Assembly: GCA_950097015.1 (NCBI GenBank)
Contig: CATNEN010000024.1
Coordinates: 5,470,001 to 5,534,000, forward strand
Source of the DNA: Macrostomum hystrix
Lineage: Eukaryota > Platyhelminthes > Macrostomidae
Reading direction: 5' to 3'
Length of the DNA stretch: 64,000 nt
Shown piece after piece: positions 21,601 to 33,945 of this stretch. A program made the position numbers and the translations under genes. The first letter of the stretch is position 1, and each line of letters begins with the position of its first letter. The notes below the pieces were generated by a model, which searched no databases, was not told the origin of the DNA, and saw only the letters and a list, made by a program, of their open reading frames with translations.

Positions 21601-23994
21601 CCGCCGCCACCTGCTGCCAACCATTGCCGCAGTGCCTCAGCCTGGCGCCGTCCGATCTCATGGACGCCGCCGTGATCTGTTCGGCGGAGCTGCATCGCTT
21701 GTTCCTGGAGCAGCGGCTGGAGCAGCAGCAGGCGGCGTCCACCGGGGTTAAGGTGAGATTTCTGGCAGCCGAGACATCCTAAAAAACTTGAAAGTGTCAG
21801 GGAATAGCCCCAGGAAATCTATTTGCTTGCAATGAGAAGCAAATACTATCACTGGCCAGATGGAAACGGTACAGCAAAATGCGGCATTGTAGACTCGTTT
21901 CAACGCCTCGACAACTTAAACGCTTCTTCATAAAATTAAACACACACTTCTTCATCAACTCAAACGATTCTGAATCGACTCAAACGATTTTTTGCAACCG
22001 GATTTACGCACGCTTCAAGAACCACTCTAGACGCCATAATTGTTTATTTTTGGGTAGACAAGGGGTACTCTGGAATTTCAATGGAAAGATCCATTGGAAT
22101 AGGAGCTAACAATGGGCAGCTTCTACAGGAAAGAAGCAAAATAATTAGATTATAAGTCAACCATATCACACAGCAACAGCAGCAGCAGCAGCAAAATCAT
22201 CCAGTTCAGAGGGTGCCACAAGCCAGCATCGCCGAGCAGCAGCTGAGAGCCCAGCTTCTGCAATCCCGCTGCCTCCTCATGTACGAGCGACACCGCCGAG
22301 AGTTGCACGCGCAGCGAAACCGCCGCCTGCTGGCTCGCCTGGTTCGCCTGCGCAGCCTTGAAGCCGAAGCCGAGGACGCGCGACGCTACGGCCGGTCGAA
22401 GATTCTGCAGCGCGTTGACGAACTCGAGAGCTGCCTGTTAAACGAGCGCGCCGAATGGCAACGCGAACGCGCCGAACTAATCAACGATGCTCAGGCAGCG
22501 CGCCGGCTTGCCGACGAGCGGGCGCGCGAACTGGTGGCAGCGCGCGAAGAGGCCCGCTCGGCTAGCCAGCTGGGCCAGGAGCTGCGCCGCCTTCTGGGCG
22601 AAGAGCGGAACCAGCGTATGCGGGCACAGGCCAGGCTGGAGGACGCCGAGCTCGAGCTGCTGGCTTCGAAGGACGACTGCCAGGTTTGGCTCATTTGTCT
22701 TTTGGAATCTGGAGCTGGCATTGGCAATACCTATCATCGGATGCTACAGTTAGCTCCTGTTGTTCTGGCTGGGGTATCCCCTCCTCCTCGCCTGTACCAG
22801 TTGTTCTGGCTGGGGTATCCCTCCTCCTCACCTGTACCAGTTGTTCTGGCTGGGGTATCCCTCCTCCTCACCTGTACCAGTTGTTCTGGCTGGGGTATCC
22901 TGTCCCCCCACACCTGGACCAGTTGTTTTGGCTGAGGTATCCTGTCCCCCCACACCTGGACCAGTTGTTTTGGCTGAGGTATCCTGTCCCCCCACACCTG
23001 TACCAGTTGTTTTGGCTGAGGTATCCTGTCCCCCCACACCTGTTCCAGTTGTTTTGGCTGGGGTATCCTGTCCCCCACACCTGTACCAGTTGTTTTGGCT
23101 GAGGTATCCTGTACCCCCACACCTGGACCAGTTGTTTTGGCTGAGGTATCCTGTCTCACACACCTGTGCCAGTTGTTTTGGCTGAGGTATCCTGTCCCCC
23201 CACACCTGTTCCAGTTGTTTTGGCTGGGGTATCCTGTCCCCCACACCTGTACCAGTTGTTTTGGCTGAGGTATCCTGTACCCCCACACCTGGACCAGTTG
23301 TTTTGGCTGAGGTATCCTCTCTCACACACCTGTGCCAGTTGTTTTGGCTGAGGTATCCTGTCCCCCCACACCTGTTCCACAGGTACGTCACATCAAAACT
23401 TTTCTAGTTTTCTAGGTTGTAGTTTTGCCGCCTTTTCCCAAATCATAAGCTAATTTGAAATTAGCTGCTATGCTCTTCCTGCAAACATTTGTTTCCTTTA
23501 TCCCGAATGCTCCTCAGTCTGCTGACTCGGCTGGCAGGCACCTGCTGGAAGCTCAGCGCCGTCTTCTAGTGCTGGGCGACCTTCTGGCCCGCTCCGAGAC
23601 CAACCTGCGCCAGCGGGAGGCCCAACTAGACGAGTTGCGGTTCCTGCGCGTGCATACTAACCGTTTGGAGACGCACTCTGTTGCTATGGAAGCAGAACTA
23701 GAAGAGCAGCGACAATTGTTGTCGTCCTTAATGTCGGAAGAAGTCACCCGGCCTCAGCCAAGTCAGTCAGCTGCTTGTTACGCCCAGATTGCCGACAGTG
23801 CCCCAGAGCTCGCCCAGCTCAGGCAGGAGAACGCCGAGCTCAAGCGACGCCTGGCTGCTCGCGATCTCGACGCCGACCTGCTGGCAGTCAGCCGCATTGC
23901 CGGCCCGGCAGCCTCAGACTGCAGCTGCTGCCCGCTGGTGCGCATGACCAACTCGATGGGCTGCGGCGCCGCGTCACCGGTCAATTTTGGCTGA
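18671..23994 (+). CDS. Hamartin (TSC1), seven coding exons
   Basis: Exons 18671-18776, 18861-18967, 19241-20164, 20798-21277, 21414-21752, 22174-22683 and 23518-23994 join in frame, giving about 980 aa (human hamartin is 1164). The N-terminal helical region matches hamartin, with LLGRLIQRQPLWLPSIF and the signature LHLHATVYALFNRLY near residue 200. A block SYAELFLSALP follows. The C-terminal coiled coil (residues about 653-980) contains LMYERHRRELHAQRNRRLL and LLEAQRRLLVLGDLL, both close to hamartin. By family knowledge hamartin partners tuberin in the cytosolic GAP complex that turns Rheb and mTORC1 off. Exon 3 appears to end at CAG|GCAAGC, a GC-AG intron. The first exon follows TTTTCAG at 18642, 28 nt before ATG, suggesting a trans-splice or 5'-UTR acceptor. 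Introns 2, 3 and 6 carry minisatellites. Confidence 0.92.
19010..19145. repeat. 30-bp tandem repeat in TSC1 intron 2
   Basis: Between four and five copies of a 30-bp unit with core CAGAATCGGTCCAAAAAAGT. Confidence 0.85.
20285..20765. repeat. 29-bp minisatellite in TSC1 intron 3
   Basis: About 16 units of 29 bp (core CCCAGGTTTCCCCAGCACCC). Each unit carries CCCCAG|GTTTC, which reads both as a pyrimidine-AG acceptor and as a CAG|GT donor core. The true acceptor of exon 4, TCCGCAG at 20797, follows directly. Confidence 0.93.
22770..23380. repeat. 42-bp minisatellite in TSC1 intron 6
   Basis: About 14 units of 42 bp with core CCAGTTGTTTTGGCTGAGGT. Units at the 5' side have TGTTCTGGCTGGGGT variants. 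A larger block (about 23050-23200) is duplicated at 23200-23350. Each unit contains GAG|GTATCC, a donor-like string. Confidence 0.93.
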
Positions 23995-24682
23995 GGTACA
24001 CCAACCAATCAGATTGCTTGAACATCAGCGATTGCTCACGGACAATGAGAATGGAGCTGCTTGCTGAGTCTGTGATTTTGCGAACTGCATCATCTCTGCC
24101 ACCAGCTAGTCTGTTTACTTGGTTGCGGTTTTAAAGTTTTCATATTATTTTCATACTACTGTATAGTAGTGCTTAAATTATGCGGGCCAGATTTATAGCC
24201 AGTGGCAGCTATTGCGTGGCGCTTCACAGGATCGTGTACAGCTGTTGTTCAGTCCATGGACTGGGGAGGCCGCCACATTCATCGAGGTTTCTATTCTAGT
24301 TTGAAATTTTGTATGCTGCTGGCTCTTTTTCTAATTATTTCTGTCCTCTCTTTTTTTCAATTTTGTTTTTTTGGACGACTAAGATCGGCGAGACTCAACT
24401 AAGTGAATAGGAGTGACGAAGATCATTAAAACCTTATCCGTCTGTCTCTGGTTAATTGTTTTTATCTTGTCTGACACTGTTTGCATTCAGCTGTTTGTAA
24501 TTTAGAATTAATTACTTTTAACTGCCTACTCATCGTTGCCATTTAAGTAGTATTGTTTGTATCTAAAAATTAAACTCTTGTTTAGTTGTTCGTTTGCAAT
24601 CGACTAACTACCGAACGGCTCAACCGTTTTCACAATTCCTTCACCAAAAGATGTCAAATGGGCCCGAATTGGATTATTGAAG
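23995..24682. other. Spacer 3' of TSC1
   Basis: No further exon recognised. A short plus-strand ORF at 24202-24402 has a hydrophobic stretch but no family resemblance. Confidence 0.4.
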
Positions 24683-25060
24683 CATGAATTATCGAGGGAA
24701 AGCATGAATTATCGATGGAAAGCATGAATTATCGATGGAAAGCATGAATTATCGATGGAAAGCATGAATTATCGAGGTAGAAGCATGAATTATCGAGGGA
24801 AAGCATGAATTATCGATGGAAAAGCATGAATTATCGAGGGAAATCATGAATTAGCAACGAGATAGTATGAATTATCGACGGGATACAAAAATTATCGATG
24901 GAAAAGCATGAATTATCGAGGGAAAGCATGAATTATCGATGGAAAAGCATGAATTATCGAGGGAAAGCATGAATTATCGAGGGAAAGCATGAATTAGCAA
25001 CGAGATAGTATGAATTATCGACGGAGTACAAAAATTATCGTGGGAAAAGCATGTGTTATC
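24683..25060. repeat. About 20-bp satellite (GCATGAATTATCGAGGGA type)
   Basis: Tandem and near-tandem copies of a 19-21-bp unit, with occasional AGCAACGAGATAGTATG variants. It is related to the 42-bp array immediately downstream. Confidence 0.9.
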
Positions 25061-25149
25061 AACAGCAGAACAGCAAGCATATTCTAGATGTAACACAAAT
25101 TATCTTGGGGGAAGCATGAATTAGCAAGAGGAAGGCATACAATATATAC

Positions 25150-26130
25150 ATTATCAAGAGGGTAGCATGATTCATCAACTGGCTTGCATAAATTATCAAG
25201 AGGGTCGCATGATTCATCAACTGGCTTGCATAAATTATCGAGAGGGTCGCATGATTCATCAACTGGCTTGCATAAATTATCGAGAGGGTAGCATGATTCA
25301 TCAACTGGCTTGCATAAATTATCGAGAGGGTAGCATGATTCATCAACTGGCTTGCATAAATTATCGAGAGGGTAGCATGATTCATCAACTGGCTTGCATA
25401 CATTATCAAGAGGGTAGCATGATTCATCAACTGGCTTGCATAAATTATCGAGAGGGTCGCATGATTCATCAACTGGCTTGCATAAATTATCGAGAGGGTC
25501 GCATGAATCATCAACTGTCTTGCATAAATTATCGAGAGGGTAGCATGATTCATCAACTGGCTTGCATAAATTATCGAGAGGGTAGCATGATTCATCAACT
25601 GGCTTGCATAAATTATCGAGAGGGTAGCATGATTCATCAACTGGCTTGCATAAATTATCGAGAGGGTCGCATGATTCATCAACTGGCTTGCATAAATTAT
25701 CGAGAGGGTAGCATGATTCATCAACTGGCTTGCATAAATTATCGAGAGGGTAGCATGATTCATCAACTGGCTTGCATAAATTATCGAGAGGGTCGCATGA
25801 TTCATCAACTGGCTTGCATAAATTATCGAGAGGTTCGCATGATTCATCAACTGGCTTGCATAAATTATCGAGAGGGTAGCATGATTCATCAACTGGCTTG
25901 CATAAATTATCGAGAGGTTCGCATGATTCATCAACTGGCTTGCATAAATTATCGAGAGGGTCGCATGATTCATCAACTGGCTTGCATAAATTATCGAGAG
26001 GGTAGCATGATTCATCAACTGGCTTGCATAAATTATCGAGAGGGTAGCATGATTCATCAACTGGCTTGCATAAATTATCGAGAGGGTAGCATGATTCATC
26101 AACTGGCTTGCATAAATTATCGAGAGGGTA
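25150..26130. repeat. 42-bp satellite, about 23 copies
   Basis: Units of 42 bp containing GCATAAATTATCGAGAGGGT and a CATGATTCATCAACTGGCTT half. One half resembles the 20-bp unit upstream, so the 42-mer looks like a diverged dimer. The open frames on both strands reflect the period of 42. Confidence 0.96.
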
Positions 26131-28610
26131 GCATGGTTTGTCGACGATGTAGCATGACTTTACAATTGATAACATGATTGCATGCAGCTTATACTCGTAT
26201 ATTGTCAAATGATCCCGACTTCGATCATTGTGCCGCATTCTTTTCATCTAGCTCCATGCATGAAGGTTTATCGGTACTTTTGTTTGGCAGAATGCAAGTC
26301 AAATTATTCAGCATCAGTTTTGCTACTGCCTCTTTTTTCTTCTATCATCAACAGTTAAAAAAGTAAGTAACAGTTTTTTAATATTATTTCTGGGTACAAG
26401 TGTGAGCGCTTTTTATTAGCTACTGTCGAAGCAAATATTTGTTTGCTTTATTACTCTTGCTCTGAGACACGAATAAAATATTTTTCGAGAGCAGCAGCAA
26501 GTTTTATTCGATACAAAACAGAGGAAAGAATTTTCCAGCATACGCTCGTGATAGCTGCCTGCTAGATTCAGAAACATAATTTTATTTAACTTTTTTCAAG
26601 CATTCTTGCAAGCATTATTCGATTAGATTGAAAACTATATATGAAAACTGTTCAGCATAGCTGTTAGCATTCTTTTAATATTCCAATCTAATAAGAAAAA
26701 TATTTCGAGCATAGCTGCTAGCGTTATTAGATTCAGAACAAGAAAAAATATTCTAAGCGATCTTTTTTAATTTTAACTTTTTTTCGAGGATTGCTTGAAG
26801 CCTTATTCGCCCAATGTCTAGTGCATCGAGCGAGCGAGTTGAATGAATTATCGAGGGGGTTGCATAAACTATTGAGAGGGTATAGCATGATTTAACGAGG
26901 GGGTAGTACAGTGGCTTAGCTAGGATTTTGAAACGGGGTGGGGTAGAAAAGCAGCAATAAGTAAAACCATTTTTTTAATTAGATCAAATTAAAAAAAGTC
27001 TGGACGCCATAAAGCAGCAGGCTAGACAATTATTATGAAGTGAAGTGATCCCTTACAATTTCAATTACAACCCCATCCATACATCTGAATCTGATCAATC
27101 GTCATTCGTCATTATGTTTTTTGCTTCGCTGATTCGCTAAAACAAAAACTCGCGCATTTTACTGAAGATTCATAGACGTCATCGATGAGAGAGCCATACT
27201 CGTATTTATAATCAAGGACCACTGTAGTATAACTATAAGTTATAGTTATAGTACTAATACTACAGTGGTCCTTGTTTATAATATATATATTAATTTTTCC
27301 ATCCTTCGCATTCTTGATAAGTTAGCAAAATGGGGGGTAGTTACGTAGCGTACTAGTATGACTTTTTGAGGGGTTGCAGGAATTATCGAGGGGTAGCATG
27401 ATTTATCTAGGTGTAGCACAAATTACCGAGGACGTAGCATGTCTTATCAATGGGGTATAGAATGATTTATCGAGGGTGGGAGCATGATTTATTGAGGATG
27501 TAGCATGATTTCTTTTAAGTGTGATTTTTTTAAAAGGGTTGTGTAGTGACGTCGCGAAAGTTTGATAACAATTAATTTCTAGAAACCTCTTCGGTAAAGT
27601 GCAATTTAAAACTTTTGAATTTTCTATCATTTAATTTCAATGCTCGCATTTATTTTATTTCTATGTTTTATTAAATTGTAGTAGATTAGTACAACAAACA
27701 AATAATACAGAACTAGTTAGAAAAAATAATTTATACCTATTTTTTATAATGCGCAGAATGTTCTAGAAGTTTCCGGCGATGCTCCGTCTGACTATAAATA
27801 AACTACTGCCACTGCGGATAATCTTTACGCCTCGCCTTTTCCCCCTTTGACTTGGTTACAAGATCAATTAAACAAACCAAAAGAACCACCGCCTTGCTCT
27901 TAACCTCTTTTACTACTTAAAACCCTCTACAATAGCATGGTTTGTTGCAGGCGTAGCATATGATATATCGAAGGGGTAGCATGAATCATCTATAGGGTAG
28001 CACAAATTCTCGAGGAGGTAGCATGAATTATCAAGGCGGTAGAATGAAATTTCGAGGGGACGCGCATGAGTTATCGAGAGGGTATAGCATGATATATCGA
28101 GACGGAGGCATGCTTTGTCAATGCGGTAGCATGATTAATCGAGGGTGTAGCATAAATTGTTGAGGGGGTAGCAATTAGCTAATTGTAGTGAGGCTTGCAT
28201 GCTTTGTCAATTAAGGGATAGTTTGATAAAATGGATCTATCGAGCATACGTAGCTGTTAGCATTCTGTTAATATTCCGTACATAAGAAAACAAATTTTTG
28301 GTATGTATTCAGTGTTTAGGAACACTGATTTTTCGAGGAGATATCAAGAAAAGATAACCATAGTATTGGAGTTGTATATTTTATATTATTCTTCTTCTTA
28401 AGAGCTGCAAAGCGTGATTTTCTTCACCCAGAGGGGGGTCTTGGTTGCTAGTTTAAACTATTTTTGACACTTATGGATTGGAAAACCCTCAGTAGTATAC
28501 GTATCATCAAATCATTATTCCGTCGGCATGGCTGGGTTGATAAAGCATGTTTTAGTTATTTATTTTAAATACGAGCCGGTCCACGTATTCATTGTCTTAT
28601 TACTTAAATA
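26131..28610. other. AT-rich spacer with scattered satellite relics
   Basis: Degenerate single copies of the AGCATGAATTATCGAGGGG motif recur at about 26840-26910, 27365-27510 and 27950-28170. A snap-back sequence with perfect 17-bp arms lies at 27213-27229 and 27258-27274. No gene recognised. Confidence 0.6.
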
Positions 28611-28611
28611 A

Positions 28612-28905
28612 GTAGAGTTTGTAGCCTAGTGGTTAGTGCGTCGGACTCATGACTTGAAGGTCGGGGGTTCGATTCCCGACTCCACTGGAACAATTTGTGT
28701 CCTTCAAGCAAGACACTTAACTCTGCATTGCTTCAGTTCACCCAGCTGTTAAATGGGTACCAGCACTTGCTGGGGTAATTGAAGGTGGGTGTGGCGTCCC
28801 CCCAGCCCATGGACTAAACAGCTGTACGCAGCCGATCAGATGCGCCGCGCATTAGCTGCGGCTGCACATCTGGCCCAATTGGGGCAGGTGTAATAAATTA
28901 AAAAT
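28612..28905 (+). mobile_element. tRNA-derived SINE, family A
   Basis: The head is tRNA-like, with a box A-like GTAGCCTAGTGGTTAGTGC and box B GGTTCGATTCC. A non-tRNA body follows (CAAGACACTTAACTC, then CAGCTGTTAAATGGGTACC), ending in an AT-rich tail. A diverged second copy lies inverted at 47640-47885, which shows it is dispersed. Confidence 0.88.
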
Positions 28906-29325
28906 TAATTATTACTTATATCTTAATTGTTAATCAAACCTGCTTAAATTAGTTTGCTCTGCAGGCAACGCCTGCTATAAGCGTAGTAGGAAATTGTCGA
29001 AAATAATATATTACTTACCTCCTTATCACTTTTAGGTTTATAAAATTCTGCGAATTATTTAGTTTAGGGGCAGGGCACTTTCCGCGTTCTAAAACTTATC
29101 TTAAAAAAGTTCTTAGGAAGTATTCAAGATACTTCTGATTATATTTGTAAATGTGTTGAGCGTTGAGAAGACAAATGCAACTAGCGCAGAATATTGATAG
29201 AAAACAGTTGGACCTATAGACATAGTTCCACTGACACTGTTGCTGCGTACATAATATCTGGAGCACTGAGGCGAAGTGCCTGTGCAATGTGTATATTATT
29301 GTTGTAAAGCAATCCTTCAATTGAA

Positions 29326-29397
29326 GGCCTAGTGGTCTAGGGGTATGATTCTCGCTTCGGGTGCGAGAGGTCCCGGGTTCGAATCCCGGCTGGGCCC
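29326..29397 (+). tRNA. tRNA-Pro (anticodon CGG)
   Basis: 72 nt with all four arms. The acceptor stem GGCCTAG pairs with CTGGGCC (one G-U). The anticodon stem CTCGC/GCGAG encloses loop TTCGGGT with anticodon CGG at 29358-29360. Box B GGTTCGAATCC is at 29376-29386. The discriminator is C. No SINE-like body follows, so it looks like a genuine gene. Confidence 0.93.
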
Positions 29398-29399
29398 CA

Positions 29400-29404
29400 T
29401 TTTT
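29400..29404 (+). terminator. Pol III terminator of tRNA-Pro
   Basis: A run of five T residues begins three bases after the discriminator base, as expected for RNA polymerase III termination. Confidence 0.75.
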
Positions 29405-30639
29405 GTCTCTTCGATTGCATTTGCATCGATAAATAAATTGTTAAGCATTCTAGGCTTTTATTTTAGTAACAATTCGATAAAATTATTATCAGAAATATAC
29501 AATTATTTAGAAAAAGTCAAACACTTTACTTGATAATTAAAACGTTGCTTAATCGTGGCCCAAGCACGCGAATTTTTCTGAGAGAGTTCTTTAGTCTGAC
29601 TCTGATCACATGTAAAATAGTCAAAATTTAATTTTTAAAGTGAGTCAATCATAACTAATAGAATAATCTCTAGAATATTAAGGTTCTTCTGCAAGAATAA
29701 ACAAGTTATAGGGTTGATTTGGGATAGCAAACTCTTTTTCTACATTTACTCAGAGCTCAACATTGGCAAGCGATATGTGTTTAAAATTGACAAACAATAT
29801 GCTTTTGCACAAGTAGTATCCGTAGTATGTATGGAAACCAAATGTTTTTTGTTGCTAGAAATAAAGGGGTCCGTAGAAAACAAAAAACCGACCTCCTCTT
29901 AAATAAAATATGCTAACATCGGCTGACTGTGTGTATCGGCCAGAAGTTGAGTTGAAACTGAAAGTTGAACTTTAAGTTGAACTGACACAGGCTAATAGTC
30001 GTAAGTAGCCGTCAATACCACTTTTTATTTCATGCTATTGCTTACTTCGGGGTTATCGGGGTTCGGGGTTGGGATTCGGGTTCGGGACGGGGTTCGGGGT
30101 TCCCGATAAATGTTCGGGACAATTTATATGTATATATGGTCTCTGTGATTCCATAGAATAGAATATTCATCGAAACTACGATCAGTCCAGTAGGGTCAAA
30201 TGGCACAGCTACTCGTAGTATATAGCTGCAGCTATTGCTCGGCGTTTTGTACTTCACCACTTCAAATTTACTAATATATACCAATGGACTAGCACTATAC
30301 TATAGAGCTAAAGTGTTCTAGATTTGAGGCCTTTTAAGTTTTCGAAAATCTCACAGCTAAGGACAGAGTTTGAATTATTTATTTTACTCGAAGGCTAGGA
30401 ACTGAGTCCCTGCACATGGATAATAATTAACAAGTGCGGTATAGTAATGCGCAGTAGGCAGTGCACCTGCACTTTATTTTAAACATAATTTATTAGGCAT
30501 TGATTAAAATAATCAATGTTGACTCTAATTTGTTCACAAAATGCATCCCCTATTAGCATAGAAATAGCAAACACCCGAGAAAAAAACATTGTAACCTTGT
30601 CAAGTCAGCAATTTCATAAAATATATGTTTAATAATATG
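29405..30639. other. Spacer with a GGGGTTC-type microsatellite
   Basis: A degenerate GGGGTTC/GGTTCGGG run lies at 30047-30110. Otherwise no coding or RNA feature recognised. Confidence 0.5.
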
Positions 30640-30990
30640 GCTGTGGCAATGGCACATTGTTTGGTGACAGTAGACCCACAGCCAGCGAGGAAGCGATTCT
30701 TCGCGTTGCGCTGACTCATGAGAACACAACGCACACAGATACCGTACGTATGTAGGCACACACTCACTCAGGTGTGTACATATGTCCTGACTTTTTCATC
30801 GTCTGGCAGTGTACACTCTCCACTGTGCCTTGGAGGTAGGCCCTCAAGGGCGTAAATTGCACGACAAGCCCTATAATGAATGTGGCGTCACCGCGGAAAC
30901 GAGCTCGTGGGCATTAGTGCGAGGGGCAAACGCCTTAGACCGCTCTGCCACTCATACCCTGCAAAAAATTTCAGGCAAAATTTCTGACAA
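30640..30990 (-). mobile_element. tRNA-Leu-like SINE, family B
   Basis: Read on the minus strand it begins with a tRNA-Leu-like box A (TGGCAGAGCGGTCTAAGGCG). A degenerate box B and a long body follow, containing a CCTTGGAGG/GCCCTCAAGGGCG block. A second copy lies at 53965-54270 in the same orientation; there box B is better preserved (GAGCTCGATTCCGCGG). Confidence 0.8.
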
Positions 30991-31578
30991 AATCAGTCAG
31001 GTTTAGGAGTACAATAGCAGCTTTTATCGGTCTGTCGACGACTTTCTTAACGGTCTTTTTCTCTAATATCAAGTGCTTCCACATGCACCTCTAACAATGC
31101 ATATATATGGAATGCCTCTAACAGTAGCATTCTTAAGATTCCTATACAGCGCTATCAAAAGAATTTGAAAGTCATACTTCTTCGTGACAAGTCTATTGTA
31201 AAGCAACAGAAGACAATTGACCCAATAGAATAGTTTGCGTGCACTGACTAGCGTCATATTCAAGTTCCATGCACCCTCCACGCAAATCGTCGAGCCAATT
31301 GCAGCTTCGAATCAATATAGAAACTACGCTGCGCGCGTTCGTTTCGCCAACCAGCCTTTCCTTACGGCAAAAGTGTGCATTAACTGTTCAAGCTCAAACC
31401 TAAACCGATGCACTGCGCCAATCTGCTGCGACCTGTGTGGACATGCACGCTGTTGAACGCTTCCTTTCCTGCCCTATTTTTGGATTCCATCTGGTGGAGG
31501 CTCGAAGAACAGCCAAGCTAGACCAGAACCGGGTTGGAAAATAGCTTAGTCATGTTTTGTGAAGATTCAGAAACACTG

Positions 31579-32180
31579 TCAGCTATTGCGAAATAGGCCT
31601 AGGCCTGTCAAATCTATGCGAGCCTCGTAACGGCCCTCTAATATAGAAATTGCTGGTAAAAGCAACACATTTTTATGCAAATAGTCTACTGCAGCTGGAC
31701 TACTTACACTGATCGCTTCGGACTGCAGGCTTACTGGACTTAAAATTGAAGTGAGTGTGACACTTTCGTCATCAATTTCGATGAGCTGACCTGTTTCTTG
31801 CTTAGATAATATATTGCTAGCGATCACGTACCGTATCACCGTAGAGATGTCAACGGTGTCGAGAATATCGTGAAACTCAGCGAGAAGAGCTGTGCGCATC
31901 TGCTGCAGGGTCAGAAGTGCGGTGGATTGTCCTCCACGGCAGCGAGCAGGAAATCCTTCATGGCAACCGAGAGCTTGCGACGCTTGGCTCCGCCACTTGG
32001 CATGGTGTATCGCCTTCCTTCCAAATTAAATGCGTGGCAAATGTTGTACAGGCCGTGCTGCGTTTGACATCCAGTAGCCTTGAGAAGTCATTGACGAGTT
32101 CGCCTCCCTGCCAAGCTTCAATCACAAGGTCTCGTTTCTCTCTCGTAATCTTCGGATCTTCGCCCGCTGTATGCTGCTAA
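31579..32180 (-). pseudogene. Tc1/mariner-like transposase N-terminal fragment
   Basis: On the minus strand, pieces in more than one frame give a helix-turn-helix-type region (ITREKRDLVIEAWQGGE, then AKRRKLSVAMKDFLLAAVED). LQQMRTALLAEF and DISTVIRYVI follow, the pattern of paired HTH domains in Tc1/mariner-family transposases. A stop codon sits in the middle (near 31908) and no catalytic DDE core is present. It could come from another HTH-bearing element. Confidence 0.5.
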
Positions 32181-32725
32181 ACAGCTTAGCGTATTATACC
32201 AATAACCAACGTCGATGTTGTACCTCGTTTCAGCCCGATTAGCGAATCCATATTAGGGTGTTTTCTTTTGTAGTGTTGTAGTTAGCCTACGAGTGTTGAA
32301 ACGAGGTTGAAACTAACGGCAGCCCGCCACTGCTGTTGTCTTATGGTTGAATTCTATAGATATGCACAGCGGGCGGGCCGTGAAACGCATTTCACGGCCC
32401 GCTGAGACTTTCTATGGTAAAATCGCTCTGAGTTCTATGCTTTCAGTCGGTTTCACGGCCCGGTAAGAATGTCTATGGAAAAAAATACAGCGGGTTCAAC
32501 GGGGCGTACAGCCTCCTTGCGGGGTGTGGATATGGAGTTAGAGTCCCCACATGAACAGCTTAGACAAACAAAAAACATATATCTAAATTATTATTTAGTC
32601 TATGGCAAAATCTGGCAAAACTTTGGTGTTAAGTGAGAATGATTCCTTTGAAGTTCTTTAGAGAAAATACATTCTTTAGTGAAGACGAGTGTTGTTTTGC
32701 AGCCTATTCTTTTTACTGCGTCGGC

Positions 32726-33945
32726 ATGTTAGATTACGATTCAATACTAGAGAACGATATTAGCGGTCTAAGCTCTGATGAGCTAGATTTTTTGACGCGC
32801 CTTGGACGTCGTGAACCAGGTCAAGCGATTAGTCAATGGTCGGGCTTGACGGCTGCACATCTGAGACTGATAGATGCCGAGCTGGAAAATCCGTCTGAGA
32901 TAGATGATGCATCACTTCTGCGAGAGCTCAGTGAGACTGAGGAGAGCGATCTGCGGCGTGTGGAAGATGAAGCGAAGCGTGAGTCGACCACCAAGCAAAC
33001 GGAAGTGCTCGTGAAACGACTGAAGAATTTCTTGCGTGACCAAAACTTGCCGGACAACATCGAGAGTATGCCCGTGCGTTATCTGTGCGCATACCTCAGG
33101 CTATGGTTTGTGTCGCTAAGGATGGCCGATGGCAAATCCTACGCCGTTCGTTCTCTAGTTTGCTTCCGAGCGTCGATTCATCGCTACATTTCTGAGAGAA
33201 GGGATCTCAAGATCATTGGAAATGAACAGTTTGCATCGTTTGAGCGTACGTTTAAGGCGTGCTTGTCTGCTGCTCTTAAGGAGAAGAAACTAGTTGGAGG
33301 TGCTAGTACCTACTGTCCGATTGAGGATGACGACTTCGTGCGCTTGCGTTCGTACTTTGACCGGTCGACTCCGACGCGGCTGCAGATGGAAGTACTTTTT
33401 AAGATCGTGTATGGTTTCGGTTTTAGAGGACGGAATTGTTGCGTGGATTGAGCAAGAGAGACCTGCAAATCAAAGAGTATGACGGTGTGCAGTACGTAGA
33501 CGTGATGAAGACTAGTATTGAGAAGGCGATTTCTGCTGACAATCCAACAACGATGAAATCCATCATTCTTGTCGAGACTCCAAATGAGCCTACCACGTGT
33601 CCAGTGCGCGCAGTTGAATTATACCTGAGCAAGATACCGACGGACGTTGAGTGTCTCTGGCCAAAGCCAATCCAACGTGGTTACAATACTGACGGCTACT
33701 GGTATCACAATAATCTCGTACGAGGAAAGGACTGGCTAAACAGCTTTATGAAGACGCTGTGCGAACTTGCTGGTCTTGCTGGCCGGAATCACACCAACCA
33801 CTGCATCCGTGCAAGCGTGGTCACAAACCCGATTGAAGACGGCGTCAGAAGACGGCGTCACAGCTTGAAACATCGCGTTCAGAGTATGCTTATGTTGCAG
33901 ACTGTTGTGACTTCTATGACTGCTGCCCCTGTTTTTTATCTCTGA
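32726..33945 (+). pseudogene. Crypton-type tyrosine recombinase, frameshifted
   Basis: Colinear with the intact copy at 41507-42901. Shared features are an acidic N-terminus (MLDYDSILENDISGLSSDEL), the core block RYLCAYLRLWFVSLRMADG, the first catalytic Arg in GFGFRGR, and the HxxR motif in NHTNHCIRAS. A one-base loss near 33430 splits it just after the catalytic Arg. Homology is lost after the HxxR motif, removing the final His and the nucleophilic Tyr, so it cannot be active. A TTTTGCAG acceptor-like site lies 25 nt before the likely start at 32726. It is flanked by 10-bp direct repeats GTCTATGGCA (32598-32607 and 34020-34029). Confidence 0.82.

Noticed and set aside
25059-26247. Long open frames on both strands around 25-26 kb
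   Set aside because: Product of a 42-bp period lacking stops; both strands open equally.
28621-28690. Functional tRNA-Met (CAT anticodon)
   Set aside because: The stems pair poorly and a SINE body follows; a second copy confirms a SINE.
31579-31899. Possible CARD or death-fold domain
   Set aside because: Upstream minus-strand sequence continues as a transposase-type HTH region, which explains the helices better.
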